DNA of 5,931 nt from Spirochaetales bacterium UBA1265 (GTDB taxonomy: Bacteria; Spirochaetota; Spirochaetia; Sphaerochaetales; Sphaerochaetaceae). The notes under the pieces are model-generated. The model was given only the letters and a program-made list of their open reading frames with translations. It had not been told where the DNA came from and ran no database searches. The translations under genes and the position numbers were made by a program. This document shows, one piece after another, positions 1-5,931 of this stretch; positions within the stretch are counted from its first letter, which is position 1; each line of letters begins with the position of its first letter. The stretch spans positions 222 to 6,152 of the forward strand of contig DBVL01000126.1 in NCBI GenBank assembly GCA_002308475.1. The letters are read 5' to 3'.

Positions 1-1217
1 ACAGGTTCTTCAAAGTTACCACCTGCAGGACTTACCGTACCTCCAATTGTTACGGAAGCAACTTTTCCGTTTCTGAGTCTTACCTTACCCGCTCTTTCGT
101 AGAATGCTGCTATAACAGATTCAAGATATGCTGGGAAGGCCTCTTCTCCCGGTATCTCCTCAAGTCTTCCGCTCATCTCTCTCATGGCCTGAGCCCAACG
201 GCTTGTTGAGTCAGCAAGAAGAAGAACATCCAGGCCCATCTGTCTGTAGTATTCAGCAAGCGTCACTGCTGTATATACTGAAGCCTCTCGGGCTGCAACC
301 GGCATGGAAGATGTGTTACAGATGATGATTGTTCTCTCCATGAGAGATCTGCCTGTCTTCGGGTCTGTAAGTTCAGGGAATTCCTTAAGAACCTCAACAA
401 CCTCACCTGCTCTTTCACCACAGGCTGCAACTATAACAATATCCACTTCAGCATTTTTGGCTTCCATGTGCTGTAGAACAGTCTTACCAGCACCAAAAGG
501 TCCTGGGACACAGAATGTTCCGCCCTTTGCAACGGGAAGGAAGGTATCTATACAACGGATCTTGGTAACAAGAGCCTCGTCCGGTCTCAGGCGCTCCGCA
601 TAGCAGTTGATAGCCTTTTTAACAGGCCAGGTGAAAACCATGGACAGCTCTTTCTTATTACCTTTTGAATCCTTGATCACTGCAACGGTGTCTCTTACAT
701 TATAAGAGCCCTTCTCAACGATCTTCTCGACAGTCCAGTACTCATCTGAAAGTGAGAAAGGAACCATAATCTTATGATCAAAAAGTCCTTCTGGAACGCT
801 TCCTACAGCATCTCCCGGACGAACCTTATCACCTTTCTTGACACAAGGTGTGAACTCCCAGTCTTTATTTGGAATAGGATCAAGATAAACCCCTCTCTGA
901 AGGAAGAAGCCACACTGCCTGGCCAGATCCGGAAGCGGGTTCTGAAGTCCGTCAAAGACCTGTGTCAGAAGTCCCGGACCAAGCTCAACACTCATGAGCT
1001 CTGCTGTGAACTCCGCAGGATCTCCGACCTTGATTCCGTTGGTCATCTCATAAATCTGCATACTTGCAGTGTTTCCGTTAATACGGATGACCTCACCTTT
1101 CAGTCTGGTGTCACCGAGTACAATATATCCGACTTCGTTCTTTGATACCGAGCCGTCAAAATGTACGGAAACCATATTTCCGTTAACACCGGTAACATAT
1201 CCCTTAATAGTATCCAT
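1..1217 (-). CDS. atpA: A/V-type ATPase catalytic subunit A (C-terminus beyond window)
   Basis: This is the catalytic, nucleotide-binding subunit of the soluble A1/V1 head. It hydrolyses or makes ATP in the A3B3 hexamer and is coupled to H+ or Na+ transport by the membrane sector. About 405 N-terminal residues are visible; the family usually has about 580-600, so roughly a third is off the left edge. It opens with the beta-barrel domain (starting MDTIKGYVTGVNGN) and then has the A-subunit-specific insertion (about residues 110-200). The Walker A is GPFGAGKT (239-246, Lys245), GERAGE (267-272) carries the presumed catalytic glutamate, and the Walker B region is LLLADSTSRW with Asp336. The ATG at 1217 is preceded by GGAG (1225-1228, 7-nt spacing) and lies 1 nt after the stop of the upstream gene, indicating a tight operon. 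The frame is open throughout the window. The Walker A and the long insertion distinguish it from subunit B and from F-type alpha/beta. Confidence 0.96.
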   Translation of the reverse strand, partial: MDTIKGYVTGVNGNMVSVHFDGSVSKNEVGYIVLGDTRLKGEVIRINGNTASMQIYEMTNGIKVGDPAEFTAELMSVELGPGLLTQVFDGLQNPLPDLARQCGFFLQRGVYLDPIPNKDWEFTPCVKKGDKVRPGDAVGSVPEGLFDHKIMVPFSLSDEYWTVEKIVEKGSYNVRDTVAVIKDSKGNKKELSMVFTWPVKKAINCYAERLRPDEALVTKIRCIDTFLPVAKGGTFCVPGPFGAGKTVLQHMEAKNAEVDIVIVAACGERAGEVVEVLKEFPELTDPKTGRSLMERTIIICNTSSMPVAAREASVYTAVTLAEYYRQMGLDVLLLADSTSRWAQAMREMSGRLEEIPGEEAFPAYLESVIAAFYERAGKVRLRNGKVASVTIGGTVSPAGGNFEEP

Positions 1218-1218
1218 C

Positions 1219-1758
1219 TTAATTCTCCAATCCTATATTCATAATCTGCTGATGAATTGAGTTGTAAAGTCTGGAAAACTCCTGTTTTCCATTTTCTGTT
1301 TCAAAAACATTCTGTCTTTCAAGAAGCTTGAGTTTGACAGCGTAGCCAAAAAGAACATTGTCATCAAAAAAATGCATGCTGACCAGGCTATCCAGATATG
1401 AGAACTGCGCGTCCAGGAGAATCTTCTCAGCCTCCAAAGGATTTCTTGCGTTCATGGCAAGATTAACAACCTTCTCAATCTCGCTGTTGCGCTCCATATC
1501 AGATTCAACCTTCTTTCCGAACTTTTCTTTTCTTCTTCTGTTCAGCTCTTTCATGAGAGAACCGTTGAAGGCCGTCCATTTTTTTACAAAACCTATACCC
1601 GAAGAGTCTGAAGACACATCTAAGGAACATAAAAGCTTATATGTGCTCTCATTTACAGCGCTTTTGCACTGAAGAAGAAACTCATCATAGCTAAGAGGCA
1701 TAGGTTCATCGGTCTTTAGAGTCGGAAGGCTTGAAATTAGATAATAGTAGGCAGCCAC
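1219..1758 (-). CDS. DUF2764-type V-ATPase operon protein, possible subunit-C analogue
   Basis: This 179-residue protein starts with the family-typical MAAYYYLISSLP and resembles DUF2764 proteins, which are encoded between V-ATPase subunits E and A in spirochaetes, Chlamydiae and Bacteroidetes. No biochemical role is established that I can cite. It is mostly helical in appearance, with a basic stretch near residues 73-83 (LNRRRKEKFGKK). The C-terminal half (DAQFSYLDSL, then YAVKLKLLERQNVF) has the short helical, Tyr/Leu-rich look of AC39/subunit C proteins, but at half their length. There is no signal peptide or membrane segment, so it is probably cytoplasmic and associated with the V1 head or central stalk. 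The start codon is GTG: there is no upstream ATG before the atpE stop, GGAGG sits 5 nt upstream, and the family N-terminus begins exactly here. It lies 11 nt after atpE and 1 nt before atpA. Family call is fairly sure; the subunit-C role is inference from position. Confidence 0.82.
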   Translation of the reverse strand: MAAYYYLISSLPTLKTDEPMPLSYDEFLLQCKSAVNESTYKLLCSLDVSSDSSGIGFVKKWTAFNGSLMKELNRRRKEKFGKKVESDMERNSEIEKVVNLAMNARNPLEAEKILLDAQFSYLDSLVSMHFFDDNVLFGYAVKLKLLERQNVFETENGKQEFSRLYNSIHQQIMNIGLEN

Positions 1759-1763
1759 GTAAG

Positions 1764-1768
1764 CCTCC
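1764..1768 (-). promoter_or_regulatory. Ribosome binding site that fixes the GTG start
   Basis: On the minus strand GGAGG lies 5 nt upstream of GTG (1758-1756), in the 11-nt gap after the atpE TGA. No ATG is available between that stop and the conserved YYYLI segment, so this site decides the non-ATG start of the DUF2764-type gene. Confidence 0.8.
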
Positions 1769-1769
1769 G

Positions 1770-2330
1770 TCAGATGTTAAGCTGACTGAAGAACGGAGCA
1801 AGAATATCCGCTATCTCTTCATCTGTGCAGTCAAAAAATCCACTGCCATCCTTATCTGCAAGTCTGAAGCCTGCTTCTATATCCTTAACGGGACAAATCT
1901 TAAGCCCTTTATTCACTTCTTCCGCAAGAGCAGACTTAATTGAGGCATCTGCCTCCGAAATCTCAAGTGAGAGTTTTGAAACATCTTTCCCTGAAATGGC
2001 AGCTTCAATCAGAGCTTTAAGGGCATCTGATTTGAGAACCTTAGCGGTCTTGGTGGCAAGAATCTTCTTGAACTGGTTCTCAACTTCCTTCTTGAATGAA
2101 AGAAGGGCATCTCTTTCAGCTTGCTTGGCACCAGCTCTGGCACTCTGTCTGAGTGTATCTATCTTCTTTTCCGCATCTGAGATGATTTTTGCAGCCTCTT
2201 CCTTTGCAGAACTGACTATCTCCTCCGCTTTCTTTTCAGCTTCTCTGATTATCTCTGAAGCTTCTTTTCTAGCCTCGTCTATTCCTTCTTTTCTGATAGA
2301 GGAAACAAGGTCATTAATCTGTAGTTCCAT
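1770..2330 (-). CDS. atpE: A/V-type ATPase subunit E (peripheral stalk)
   Basis: This is the peripheral stator stalk subunit that links the A3B3 head to the membrane sector through a long coiled coil. It has 186 residues, near the usual 180-200. Residues about 1-95 form an Ala/Glu/Lys-rich continuous helix with repeated EAxKxAEEI-type heptads (for example REAEKKAEEIVSSAKEEA). After this comes a globular C-terminal domain ending in GFRLADKDGSGFFDCTDEE, which corresponds to the conserved GFR...KDGS...D.TDE segment of bacterial E subunits. The ATG at 2330 has AAGGA at 2340-2344 with a 9-nt spacer. A second ATG at 2340-2338 is out of frame. It is the first gene of the ATPase cluster, with a TATAAT 36 nt upstream, so it likely leads the operon. 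An EF-hand-like pattern at residues 159-170 is discussed as a finding. Confidence 0.92.
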   Translation of the reverse strand: MELQINDLVSSIRKEGIDEARKEASEIIREAEKKAEEIVSSAKEEAAKIISDAEKKIDTLRQSARAGAKQAERDALLSFKKEVENQFKKILATKTAKVLKSDALKALIEAAISGKDVSKLSLEISEADASIKSALAEEVNKGLKICPVKDIEAGFRLADKDGSGFFDCTDEEIADILAPFFSQLNI

Positions 2331-2365
2331 ACAATTCCATCCTTAAGTAGTGATTATCGCAAAAT

Positions 2366-2371
2366 ATTATA
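2366..2371 (-). promoter_or_regulatory. Candidate -10 element of the ATPase operon
   Basis: A consensus TATAAT lies on the minus strand in the 53-bp gap between the TPR gene and atpE. Transcription would begin near 2358-2360, giving a leader of about 28 nt that contains the atpE Shine-Dalgarno sequence. No good -35 hexamer is visible at 16-18 bp and there is no TGn extension, so strength is uncertain. No terminator hairpin separates it from the TPR gene, so read-through from upstream may add to expression. Confidence 0.5.
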
Positions 2372-2383
2372 CTATTAACAACA

Positions 2384-2692
2384 TCAAAATCCTTCTGAGT
2401 GCTTTTTTTCATACTCTTCAAGTAAATCAAGATACTCGTTCAAAATCTTTGCAGCCTCTTCATTCCGCCCAATTTTTGCCAGAGCAAGAGCATAATTATG
2501 CGTAGCCTTCAAAGTATCCGGATTATCAGTGCCCAGTATCTTTCTTGAAGACTCATAAATCTGACACTCTGTAAGACAGGCCCTTTCAGGCTCATTCTGT
2601 TCCCAGAAAGCTTCTGCAAGCTCATTCAAGGCATTTAAGGCGTCAATAAAGTCTTTCTTGTCCTGTTCAAGATCTATTTGTTCATCTTTCAT
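2384..2692 (-). CDS. Small TPR protein, kinesin-light-chain-like repeats
   Basis: This 102-residue, acidic, all-helical protein has about two tetratricopeptide repeats of the KLC type. The first unit is around residues 18-53 (ALNALNELAEAFWEQ, ending in the ILG of the repeat linker). The second is around 58-95 and carries the signature NPDTLKATHNYALALAKIGR followed by NEEAAKILNEYLDLLEEY. Such repeats form protein-binding scaffolds; there is no enzymatic domain, signal peptide or membrane segment, and the partner cannot be deduced. The ATG overlaps the aldolase stop as ATGA (2689-2692), with GAGGA 6 nt upstream inside the aldolase gene, so translation is probably coupled. It ends 53 bp before atpE. 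The TPR fold is well supported; the function is unknown. Confidence 0.85.
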   Translation of the reverse strand: MKDEQIDLEQDKKDFIDALNALNELAEAFWEQNEPERACLTECQIYESSRKILGTDNPDTLKATHNYALALAKIGRNEEAAKILNEYLDLLEEYEKKHSEGF

Positions 2693-3714
2693 AACACTTC
2701 CTCAATGGCTTCTATATCTTCCTTTGTAGTACACCAGCTTGTGGCAAAACGGATAGCCACATGATCCTTATCCACGTTTTCCCAAAAACCTGTCCTAACC
2801 ACCTTTTTCATCTCTTCATACTTCTTCTTATCCACCACCACAAACTGCTGGTTCGTAGGTGAATCCATGAAAAACTTATAACCCTTTTTCACAAGAAGAG
2901 CCTTAAGATCTTCCGCTCTATCTATAGCATTTCTTGCTATCTTATAGTAAAGACCATCTGTAAAAAGCGTATCAAACTGCAGACCAAGCAGTCTTCCCTT
3001 GGCAAGAAGAGCACCCCTCTGCTTTTTTCTGGCAAGAAACCTCTCGGGTTTGCCTGAGTGTGTGAACACAACAGCCTCACCACAGAGAGCACCCACCTTG
3101 GTTCCACCAATATAGAACACGTCTGTAAGAGCAGCTATATCTTTCAAGCTGACATCTGTCTTATAACTCATCAGACCATAACCCAGTCTTGCTCCGTCAA
3201 GAAATAGAACCAGATTCTTCTCCCTGCAAACAGTGCTTAATTCAGAGAGTTCCTTCTTTGAATAGAGAGTTCCATACTCAGTAGGATGCGAGATATATAC
3301 CATGGCAGGACGGACCATGTGTTCAAAATTTGCATCTGCATAATAGGCATCAACAAAGTCAGAAACCTGAGAAGCGGAAATCTTCCCATCAGTATGTTTA
3401 AGACCAAAGACCTTGTGACCTGTAAGCTCAATAGCCCCAGCCTCATGTCCGTTGATGTGTCCTGTATCTGCTGAAATAATCCCATCACCGTCCATTGTCA
3501 TACTTGCTATGACAACCTGGTTTGTCTGTGTTCCTCCTGCTAGAAACTCAACCTCGGCATCAGGACATCCACATTCTTTTTTAATTTTCTCAGCAGCACT
3601 AAGGCAGTACTCATCAAAACCATATCCGGGCTGACTGATAAGATTTGTCTCAGAAAGTCGCTCCAAAATCATTGGATGACACCCTGTGGTGTAATCACTT
3701 TCAAAACTGAGCAT
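2689..3714 (-). CDS. Low-specificity L-threonine aldolase (PLP-dependent)
   Basis: This is a fold-type I PLP enzyme of the beta-eliminating lyase/threonine aldolase family. It is expected to cleave L-threonine or L-allo-threonine to glycine and acetaldehyde in the cytoplasm. It has 341 residues, which is normal for the family. The N-terminus [14 protein letters not shown] is family-typical. AGGTQTN (59-65) is the phosphate-binding region, His86 is the expected PLP-stacking residue ([10 protein letters not shown]), and LDGARLG (172-178) contains Asp173 and Arg176. GGTKVGA (203-209) contains the Schiff-base Lys206, and RFATSW near the C-terminus fits the carboxylate-binding Arg. All key residues are present. 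The ATG at 3714 has GGAG at 3722-3725 with a 7-nt spacer. It is the first gene of a coupled pair with the TPR gene. Substrate preference among beta-hydroxy amino acids cannot be read from the sequence, so I leave the symbol empty although ltaE-like naming would be reasonable. Confidence 0.9.
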   Translation of the reverse strand: MLSFESDYTTGCHPMILERLSETNLISQPGYGFDEYCLSAAEKIKKECGCPDAEVEFLAGGTQTNQVVIASMTMDGDGIISADTGHINGHEAGAIELTGHKVFGLKHTDGKISASQVSDFVDAYYADANFEHMVRPAMVYISHPTEYGTLYSKKELSELSTVCREKNLVLFLDGARLGYGLMSYKTDVSLKDIAALTDVFYIGGTKVGALCGEAVVFTHSGKPERFLARKKQRGALLAKGRLLGLQFDTLFTDGLYYKIARNAIDRAEDLKALLVKKGYKFFMDSPTNQQFVVVDKKKYEEMKKVVRTGFWENVDKDHVAIRFATSWCTTKEDIEAIEEVL

Positions 3715-3738
3715 TTTTAGTCTCCATTATTCAAAATA

Positions 3739-3747
3739 TGGTACAAT
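3739..3747 (+). promoter_or_regulatory. Candidate extended -10 element for uridine phosphorylase
   Basis: TGGTACAAT on the plus strand is an extended -10 (TGn plus TACAAT). Transcription would begin near 3753-3755, giving a leader of about 25 nt carrying AGGAGG at 3767-3772. No convincing -35 is visible, which is tolerable for an extended -10 promoter. It overlaps the opposing -10 at 3746-3751. Confidence 0.5.
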
Positions 3748-3751
3748 TATA
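3746..3751 (-). promoter_or_regulatory. Candidate -10 element for the aldolase-TPR pair
   Basis: A consensus TATAAT on the minus strand lies 31 nt upstream of the aldolase ATG, and the start site would fall near 3738-3740. The best -35 candidate at 17 bp spacing (3769-3774, TTCCTC) is poor and overlaps the Shine-Dalgarno of the divergent uridine phosphorylase. It shares 2 bp with the opposing -10. Confidence 0.5.
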
Positions 3752-3778
3752 GCAGATTACCTAGTCAGGAGGAAGTTT

Positions 3779-4579
3779 ATGAGTGATTACATGGGTGGAA
3801 CAGGCATTCAGTTTCATCTTAGGATAAAAAAAGGAGACATTGGTCGTTACGTAATTCTTCCAGGAGACCCCAAACGTGTTTCCAAAATAGCAAAATATCT
3901 GGAAGACCCTGTTCTGGTTGCAGACAACAGAGAGTTTACCATATACAACGGAAAACTCGAGGGTGAGCTGGTAACCGTGTGTTCAACCGGTATAGGAGGA
4001 CCTTCTGCAGCCATAGCTATTACAGAGCTTAAAGAATGTGGCGCAGACACCTTCCTGAGAATGGGCACATGTGGAGGAATAGATCTTGAAGTTGAAGGGG
4101 GACATGCGGTCATTGCCACAGGCGCCGTAAGAATGGATGGAACAAGCCGTGAATACGCCCCTATAGAGTTTCCTGCAGTTGCAAACATTGACATAGTAAA
4201 TGCATGCAGGGAAGCTGCGGAGTCGGAGAATCTTCCCTACCACCTGGGAATAGTCCAGTGCAAGGATTCGTTCTATGGTCAGCATAGTCCACAGACCATG
4301 CCCGTTTCCTACAAGCTTGAATCATTATGGCAAGGTTGGAAGCGTCTTGGGGTCTTGGCCTCAGAAATGGAGTCCGCAACCCTCTTCACAGTAGCCTCTT
4401 ATCTTAAAGTCAGATGTGGAACTGTTCTGTTTGTAATAGGAAACCAGGAAAGAGAAAAAGAAGGACTGACAAATAACATAATCCATGACACAGAGCCTGT
4501 CATTAAACTGTCTGTATCTTGTCTCAGAACCCTTATTCTAAATGACAGGAAAGAACAAGCAAGGAAGGCTCATAAATAA
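3779..4579 (+). CDS. udp: Uridine phosphorylase
   Basis: This is an NP-I family nucleoside phosphorylase. It is expected to convert uridine and phosphate to uracil and ribose-1-phosphate for pyrimidine salvage, as a cytoplasmic hexamer. It has 266 residues (E. coli Udp has 253). Visible motifs are His13 (the ribose-contact His of the N-terminus), PGDP (28-31) with Arg33, NREF with Arg51, CSTGIGGPS (68-76), LRMGTCGG (93-100) with Arg94 and Thr97, and SEMESAT (195-201) with the ribose-binding Glu196-Met197-Glu198. All the phosphate-binding positions known in E. coli Udp are kept. The base-recognition loop reads FYGQHSP (165-171): the Gln is kept (168) but the Arg that follows in E. coli and human enzymes is Ser here. 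This loop form is, to my memory, common in clostridial proteins annotated as uridine phosphorylase. The start is set by AGGAGG 6 nt upstream. The 3' end overlaps the convergent gene by 10 bp. Family sure; exact base specificity less so. Confidence 0.9.
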   Translation: MSDYMGGTGIQFHLRIKKGDIGRYVILPGDPKRVSKIAKYLEDPVLVADNREFTIYNGKLEGELVTVCSTGIGGPSAAIAITELKECGADTFLRMGTCGGIDLEVEGGHAVIATGAVRMDGTSREYAPIEFPAVANIDIVNACREAAESENLPYHLGIVQCKDSFYGQHSPQTMPVSYKLESLWQGWKRLGVLASEMESATLFTVASYLKVRCGTVLFVIGNQEREKEGLTNNIIHDTEPVIKLSVSCLRTLILNDRKEQARKAHK

Positions 4580-4821
4580 AGGTTTTCAGATTCACTGATC
4601 AACTTCTGTAAACGAGACGGGTCTGAGGTCTCTTCCACCACATCAAAGCGGAAGACCTCCAGGCCTGTTTTTGTATAGTCACTCTGTAGCTCAGCACAAG
4701 GATGAATTCCTAGATCCAGATTAAAGCGCTGGGATACAGCCTCTTTCTGCATGTCTGCAGCAAAGAAAAGAAAACGCCTGTCAGTTTTCAGATTTCTGAT
4801 TTCCATTATTCCGCTACTCAT
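4570..4821 (-). CDS. Small degenerate GIY-YIG-like protein coupled to MutS2
   Basis: This 83-residue protein aligns by eye with the short GIY-YIG nuclease-like family. A first strand GIMEIRN (residues 4-10) sits where GIYxI is expected. FLFFAADMQ (17-25) sits where YIGS..nl is expected. The typical C-terminal block is well kept: [17 protein letters not shown], then VFRFDVVEE (matching the H..N.eLQ.dw..yG...F.f.vlE pattern). The catalytic signature is eroded: the Tyr of GIY is Met, YIG reads FLF, and the usual catalytic Arg after the second strand is not evident. It is therefore probably not a nuclease, though the fold may serve binding. The ATG at 4821 overlaps the MutS2 TGA as ATGA. There is no strong Shine-Dalgarno, which fits translational coupling. 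An in-frame ATG at 4806 would cut off the first strand. It is convergent with udp, with a 10-bp overlap. The fold assignment is moderately sure; the function is unknown. Confidence 0.68.
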   Translation of the reverse strand: MSSGIMEIRNLKTDRRFLFFAADMQKEAVSQRFNLDLGIHPCAELQSDYTKTGLEVFRFDVVEETSDPSRLQKLISESENLYL

Positions 4822-5931
4822 CTTATCTTGAGGGTAACGTAAGTCTTACCCTGTCCTCCATCATCAGGATGTGCAAAGCTGAAAGCTTCAATCAAAGGGT
4901 TAAGGTTGAGGTGAGTATGAATACCTGTGCTTAGTATTCCATCTCCGTAACCATGAATTATTGAGAAACTTCTGATTCCATGAACACAACAGGCCTCTAT
5001 CTCCGTGTCTACTGCTTCCAAGGCCTCTTCAAGTCTGTAACCCCTGAGATCAAGATTCAATTTCGGCTGTGGAGCTGAATAATAAACGGCTGAGGAAACC
5101 TTTCTCTCAACAGAAGGGACGCTCAGTTCATTTTCCTTGAAAGTGAATCTGATTGGTCCTATGGCAACCTGCCACCTACCATCCTTCTCTTTTCTAACTA
5201 CAGTTCCTTCCCTCTTGTTTGGTCCACAGAAAACAGTCATTCCAACTTTTAGTTCAACGTTCTCAGAATCATTAGCCATTTCATCAAGATTCTGTTCATC
5301 CAGAATTCTCTCATGATCCTCTAAGACATTCTCACGCCTCATCTTCTCATTTTCCTGCTTCTCTATGAATGCTTTCACTTTGAGGTTCTTTTCTCTGGTA
5401 ATCTCCCCTTCTCTAAGCTCTCTGACTAGATTCTCAAGCTCTTTTCTGCTTTCACTTACATACGATTTAAATTCCTTCAGATACCTCTTCTCAAGATTGT
5501 TCTCTTCAGCCTGAAGGTGGCGCTCCTTCTGTTTGAGAGAGATCAAAAGAGCATTTGTCTCCTTGAGCTTTTCCCTGATCTCGGACTCTTCCCTCTCTAC
5601 TTCCCTTCTCTTCAGTTCAAGATTTTTGATTATGGAACTGATTCTGACAGCTTCTTTTCCCAAATAGGTCCGGGCAGCTGAGGTTACAGACTTGGGCAGA
5701 TGCATGCGCCTAGCTGTATCTATGGCGTGGCTCTCTCCTGGAAGACCACTGATGACACGGAATGTTGGCTCAAGAGTGTTCTCATCAAACTCCATGGAGG
5801 CATTCAGAACATTTTCCGAGGCATATGCAAACTGCTTGAGAACCCCATGGTGGCTTGTAACAAGAGTCAAGGCAGCCTTCTTCATACAATATTCAAGAAT
5901 GGCTCTGGCTAGAGCAGCTCCTTCCTGAGGG
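4818..5931 (-). CDS. mutS2: MutS2 family protein, C-terminal part (N-terminus beyond window)
   Basis: About 371 C-terminal residues of a protein usually near 780-800 long are visible, and the frame stays open to the right edge. Residues are numbered from the Met at 5885. The visible part begins in the MutS-type ATPase domain just after Walker B, with PQEGAALARAIL (the TDPxEGAALA segment), then TLVTSHHGVLKQFAY and NASMEFDENTLEPTF, a hallmark of MutS2. A long charged coiled coil spans about residues 80-205. A small beta (KOW-like) domain follows at about 213-256 (GMTVFCGPNKREGTVV). The C-terminal Smr domain has LDLRG (278-282) and HGYGDG (311-316). MutS2 is known as a recombination-related DNA-binding protein with Smr nuclease activity in some species, and in Bacillus as a factor acting on collided ribosomes. 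The usual HGxGTG reads HGYGDG here. There is no MutL-interaction context in view. Its stop overlaps the start of the GIY-YIG-like gene. Confidence 0.95.
   Translation of the reverse strand, partial: PQEGAALARAILEYCMKKAALTLVTSHHGVLKQFAYASENVLNASMEFDENTLEPTFRVISGLPGESHAIDTARRMHLPKSVTSAARTYLGKEAVRISSIIKNLELKRREVEREESEIREKLKETNALLISLKQKERHLQAEENNLEKRYLKEFKSYVSESRKELENLVRELREGEITREKNLKVKAFIEKQENEKMRRENVLEDHERILDEQNLDEMANDSENVELKVGMTVFCGPNKREGTVVRKEKDGRWQVAIGPIRFTFKENELSVPSVERKVSSAVYYSAPQPKLNLDLRGYRLEEALEAVDTEIEACCVHGIRSFSIIHGYGDGILSTGIHTHLNLNPLIEAFSFAHPDDGGQGKTYVTLKIR

Noticed and set aside
128..1145. Several plus-strand open frames of 65-123 codons
   Set aside because: They lie antisense to atpA, which shows clear Walker A, GER and Walker B motifs in its own frame. 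Their translations are low-complexity Ser/Leu/Thr mixes with no family resemblance.
1825..2346. A 173-codon plus-strand open frame opposite atpE
   Set aside because: It is the mirror of the Ala/Glu/Lys-rich coiled coil of subunit E, giving a Ser/Ala/Leu-rich product that mimics a membrane protein. It has no Shine-Dalgarno or homology signal.
2331..2383. Possible terminator or riboswitch between the TPR gene and atpE
   Set aside because: The gap is only 53 bp and AT-rich, with no stable inverted repeat. It is better explained by a -10 element and ribosome binding site.
3847..4379. Minus-strand open frames of 72-115 codons inside udp
   Set aside because: They are antisense to a fully conserved uridine phosphorylase frame and show no recognisable motifs.
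5883..5885. ATG at 5885 as the true start of a short Smr protein
   Set aside because: The frame continues upstream to the window edge with PQEGAALARAIL, part of the MutS2 ATPase core. This is an internal Met of a longer gene.
5692..5928. Two plus-strand open frames at the right edge
   Set aside because: They are antisense to the MutS2 ATPase segment, which is continuous and conserved to the edge.

Overview
The window reads as ordinary, densely coded chromosomal DNA with moderate G+C content. It fits a spirochaete, most likely Treponema-like. The argument rests on an A/V-type ATPase operon with the order E - DUF2764-type protein - A, an arrangement I know from spirochaetes, Chlamydiae and Bacteroidetes. 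The genes also have good GGAG/AGGAGG ribosome binding sites and TATAAT-like -10 elements, which argues against Bacteroidetes. This placement is inference. No mobile element, CRISPR array, tRNA or rRNA was seen, and no stretch over 300 bases lacks a gene.

Layout: positions 1-2330 (minus strand) hold the start of the ATPase operon. It is transcribed right to left as atpE (1770-2330), a DUF2764-type gene with a GTG start (1219-1758) and atpA (1-1217, C-terminus outside the window). A consensus TATAAT lies just upstream of atpE. Positions 2384-3714 (minus strand) hold a translationally coupled pair: a PLP-dependent threonine aldolase and a small TPR protein. This pair points towards the ATPase operon, so read-through is possible. 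A 64-bp gap (3715-3778) separates the aldolase from a divergent uridine phosphorylase (3779-4579, plus strand), and two opposed -10 elements overlap in it. The right end (4570-5931, minus strand) holds the C-terminal part of MutS2, then a small degenerate GIY-YIG-like protein that starts inside the MutS2 stop codon. That small gene converges on uridine phosphorylase and overlaps it by 10 bp.

How the genes relate: the ATPase genes encode one membrane complex, in which the DUF2764 product occupies the operon slot usually held by stator/rotor subunits C and F. MutS2 and the GIY-YIG-like protein are probably co-translated. The aldolase and uridine phosphorylase are general catabolic enzymes with no evident link to either complex. 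The two most interesting items are the apparently nuclease-dead GIY-YIG protein coupled to MutS2 and the DUF2764 protein as a possible subunit-C stand-in.
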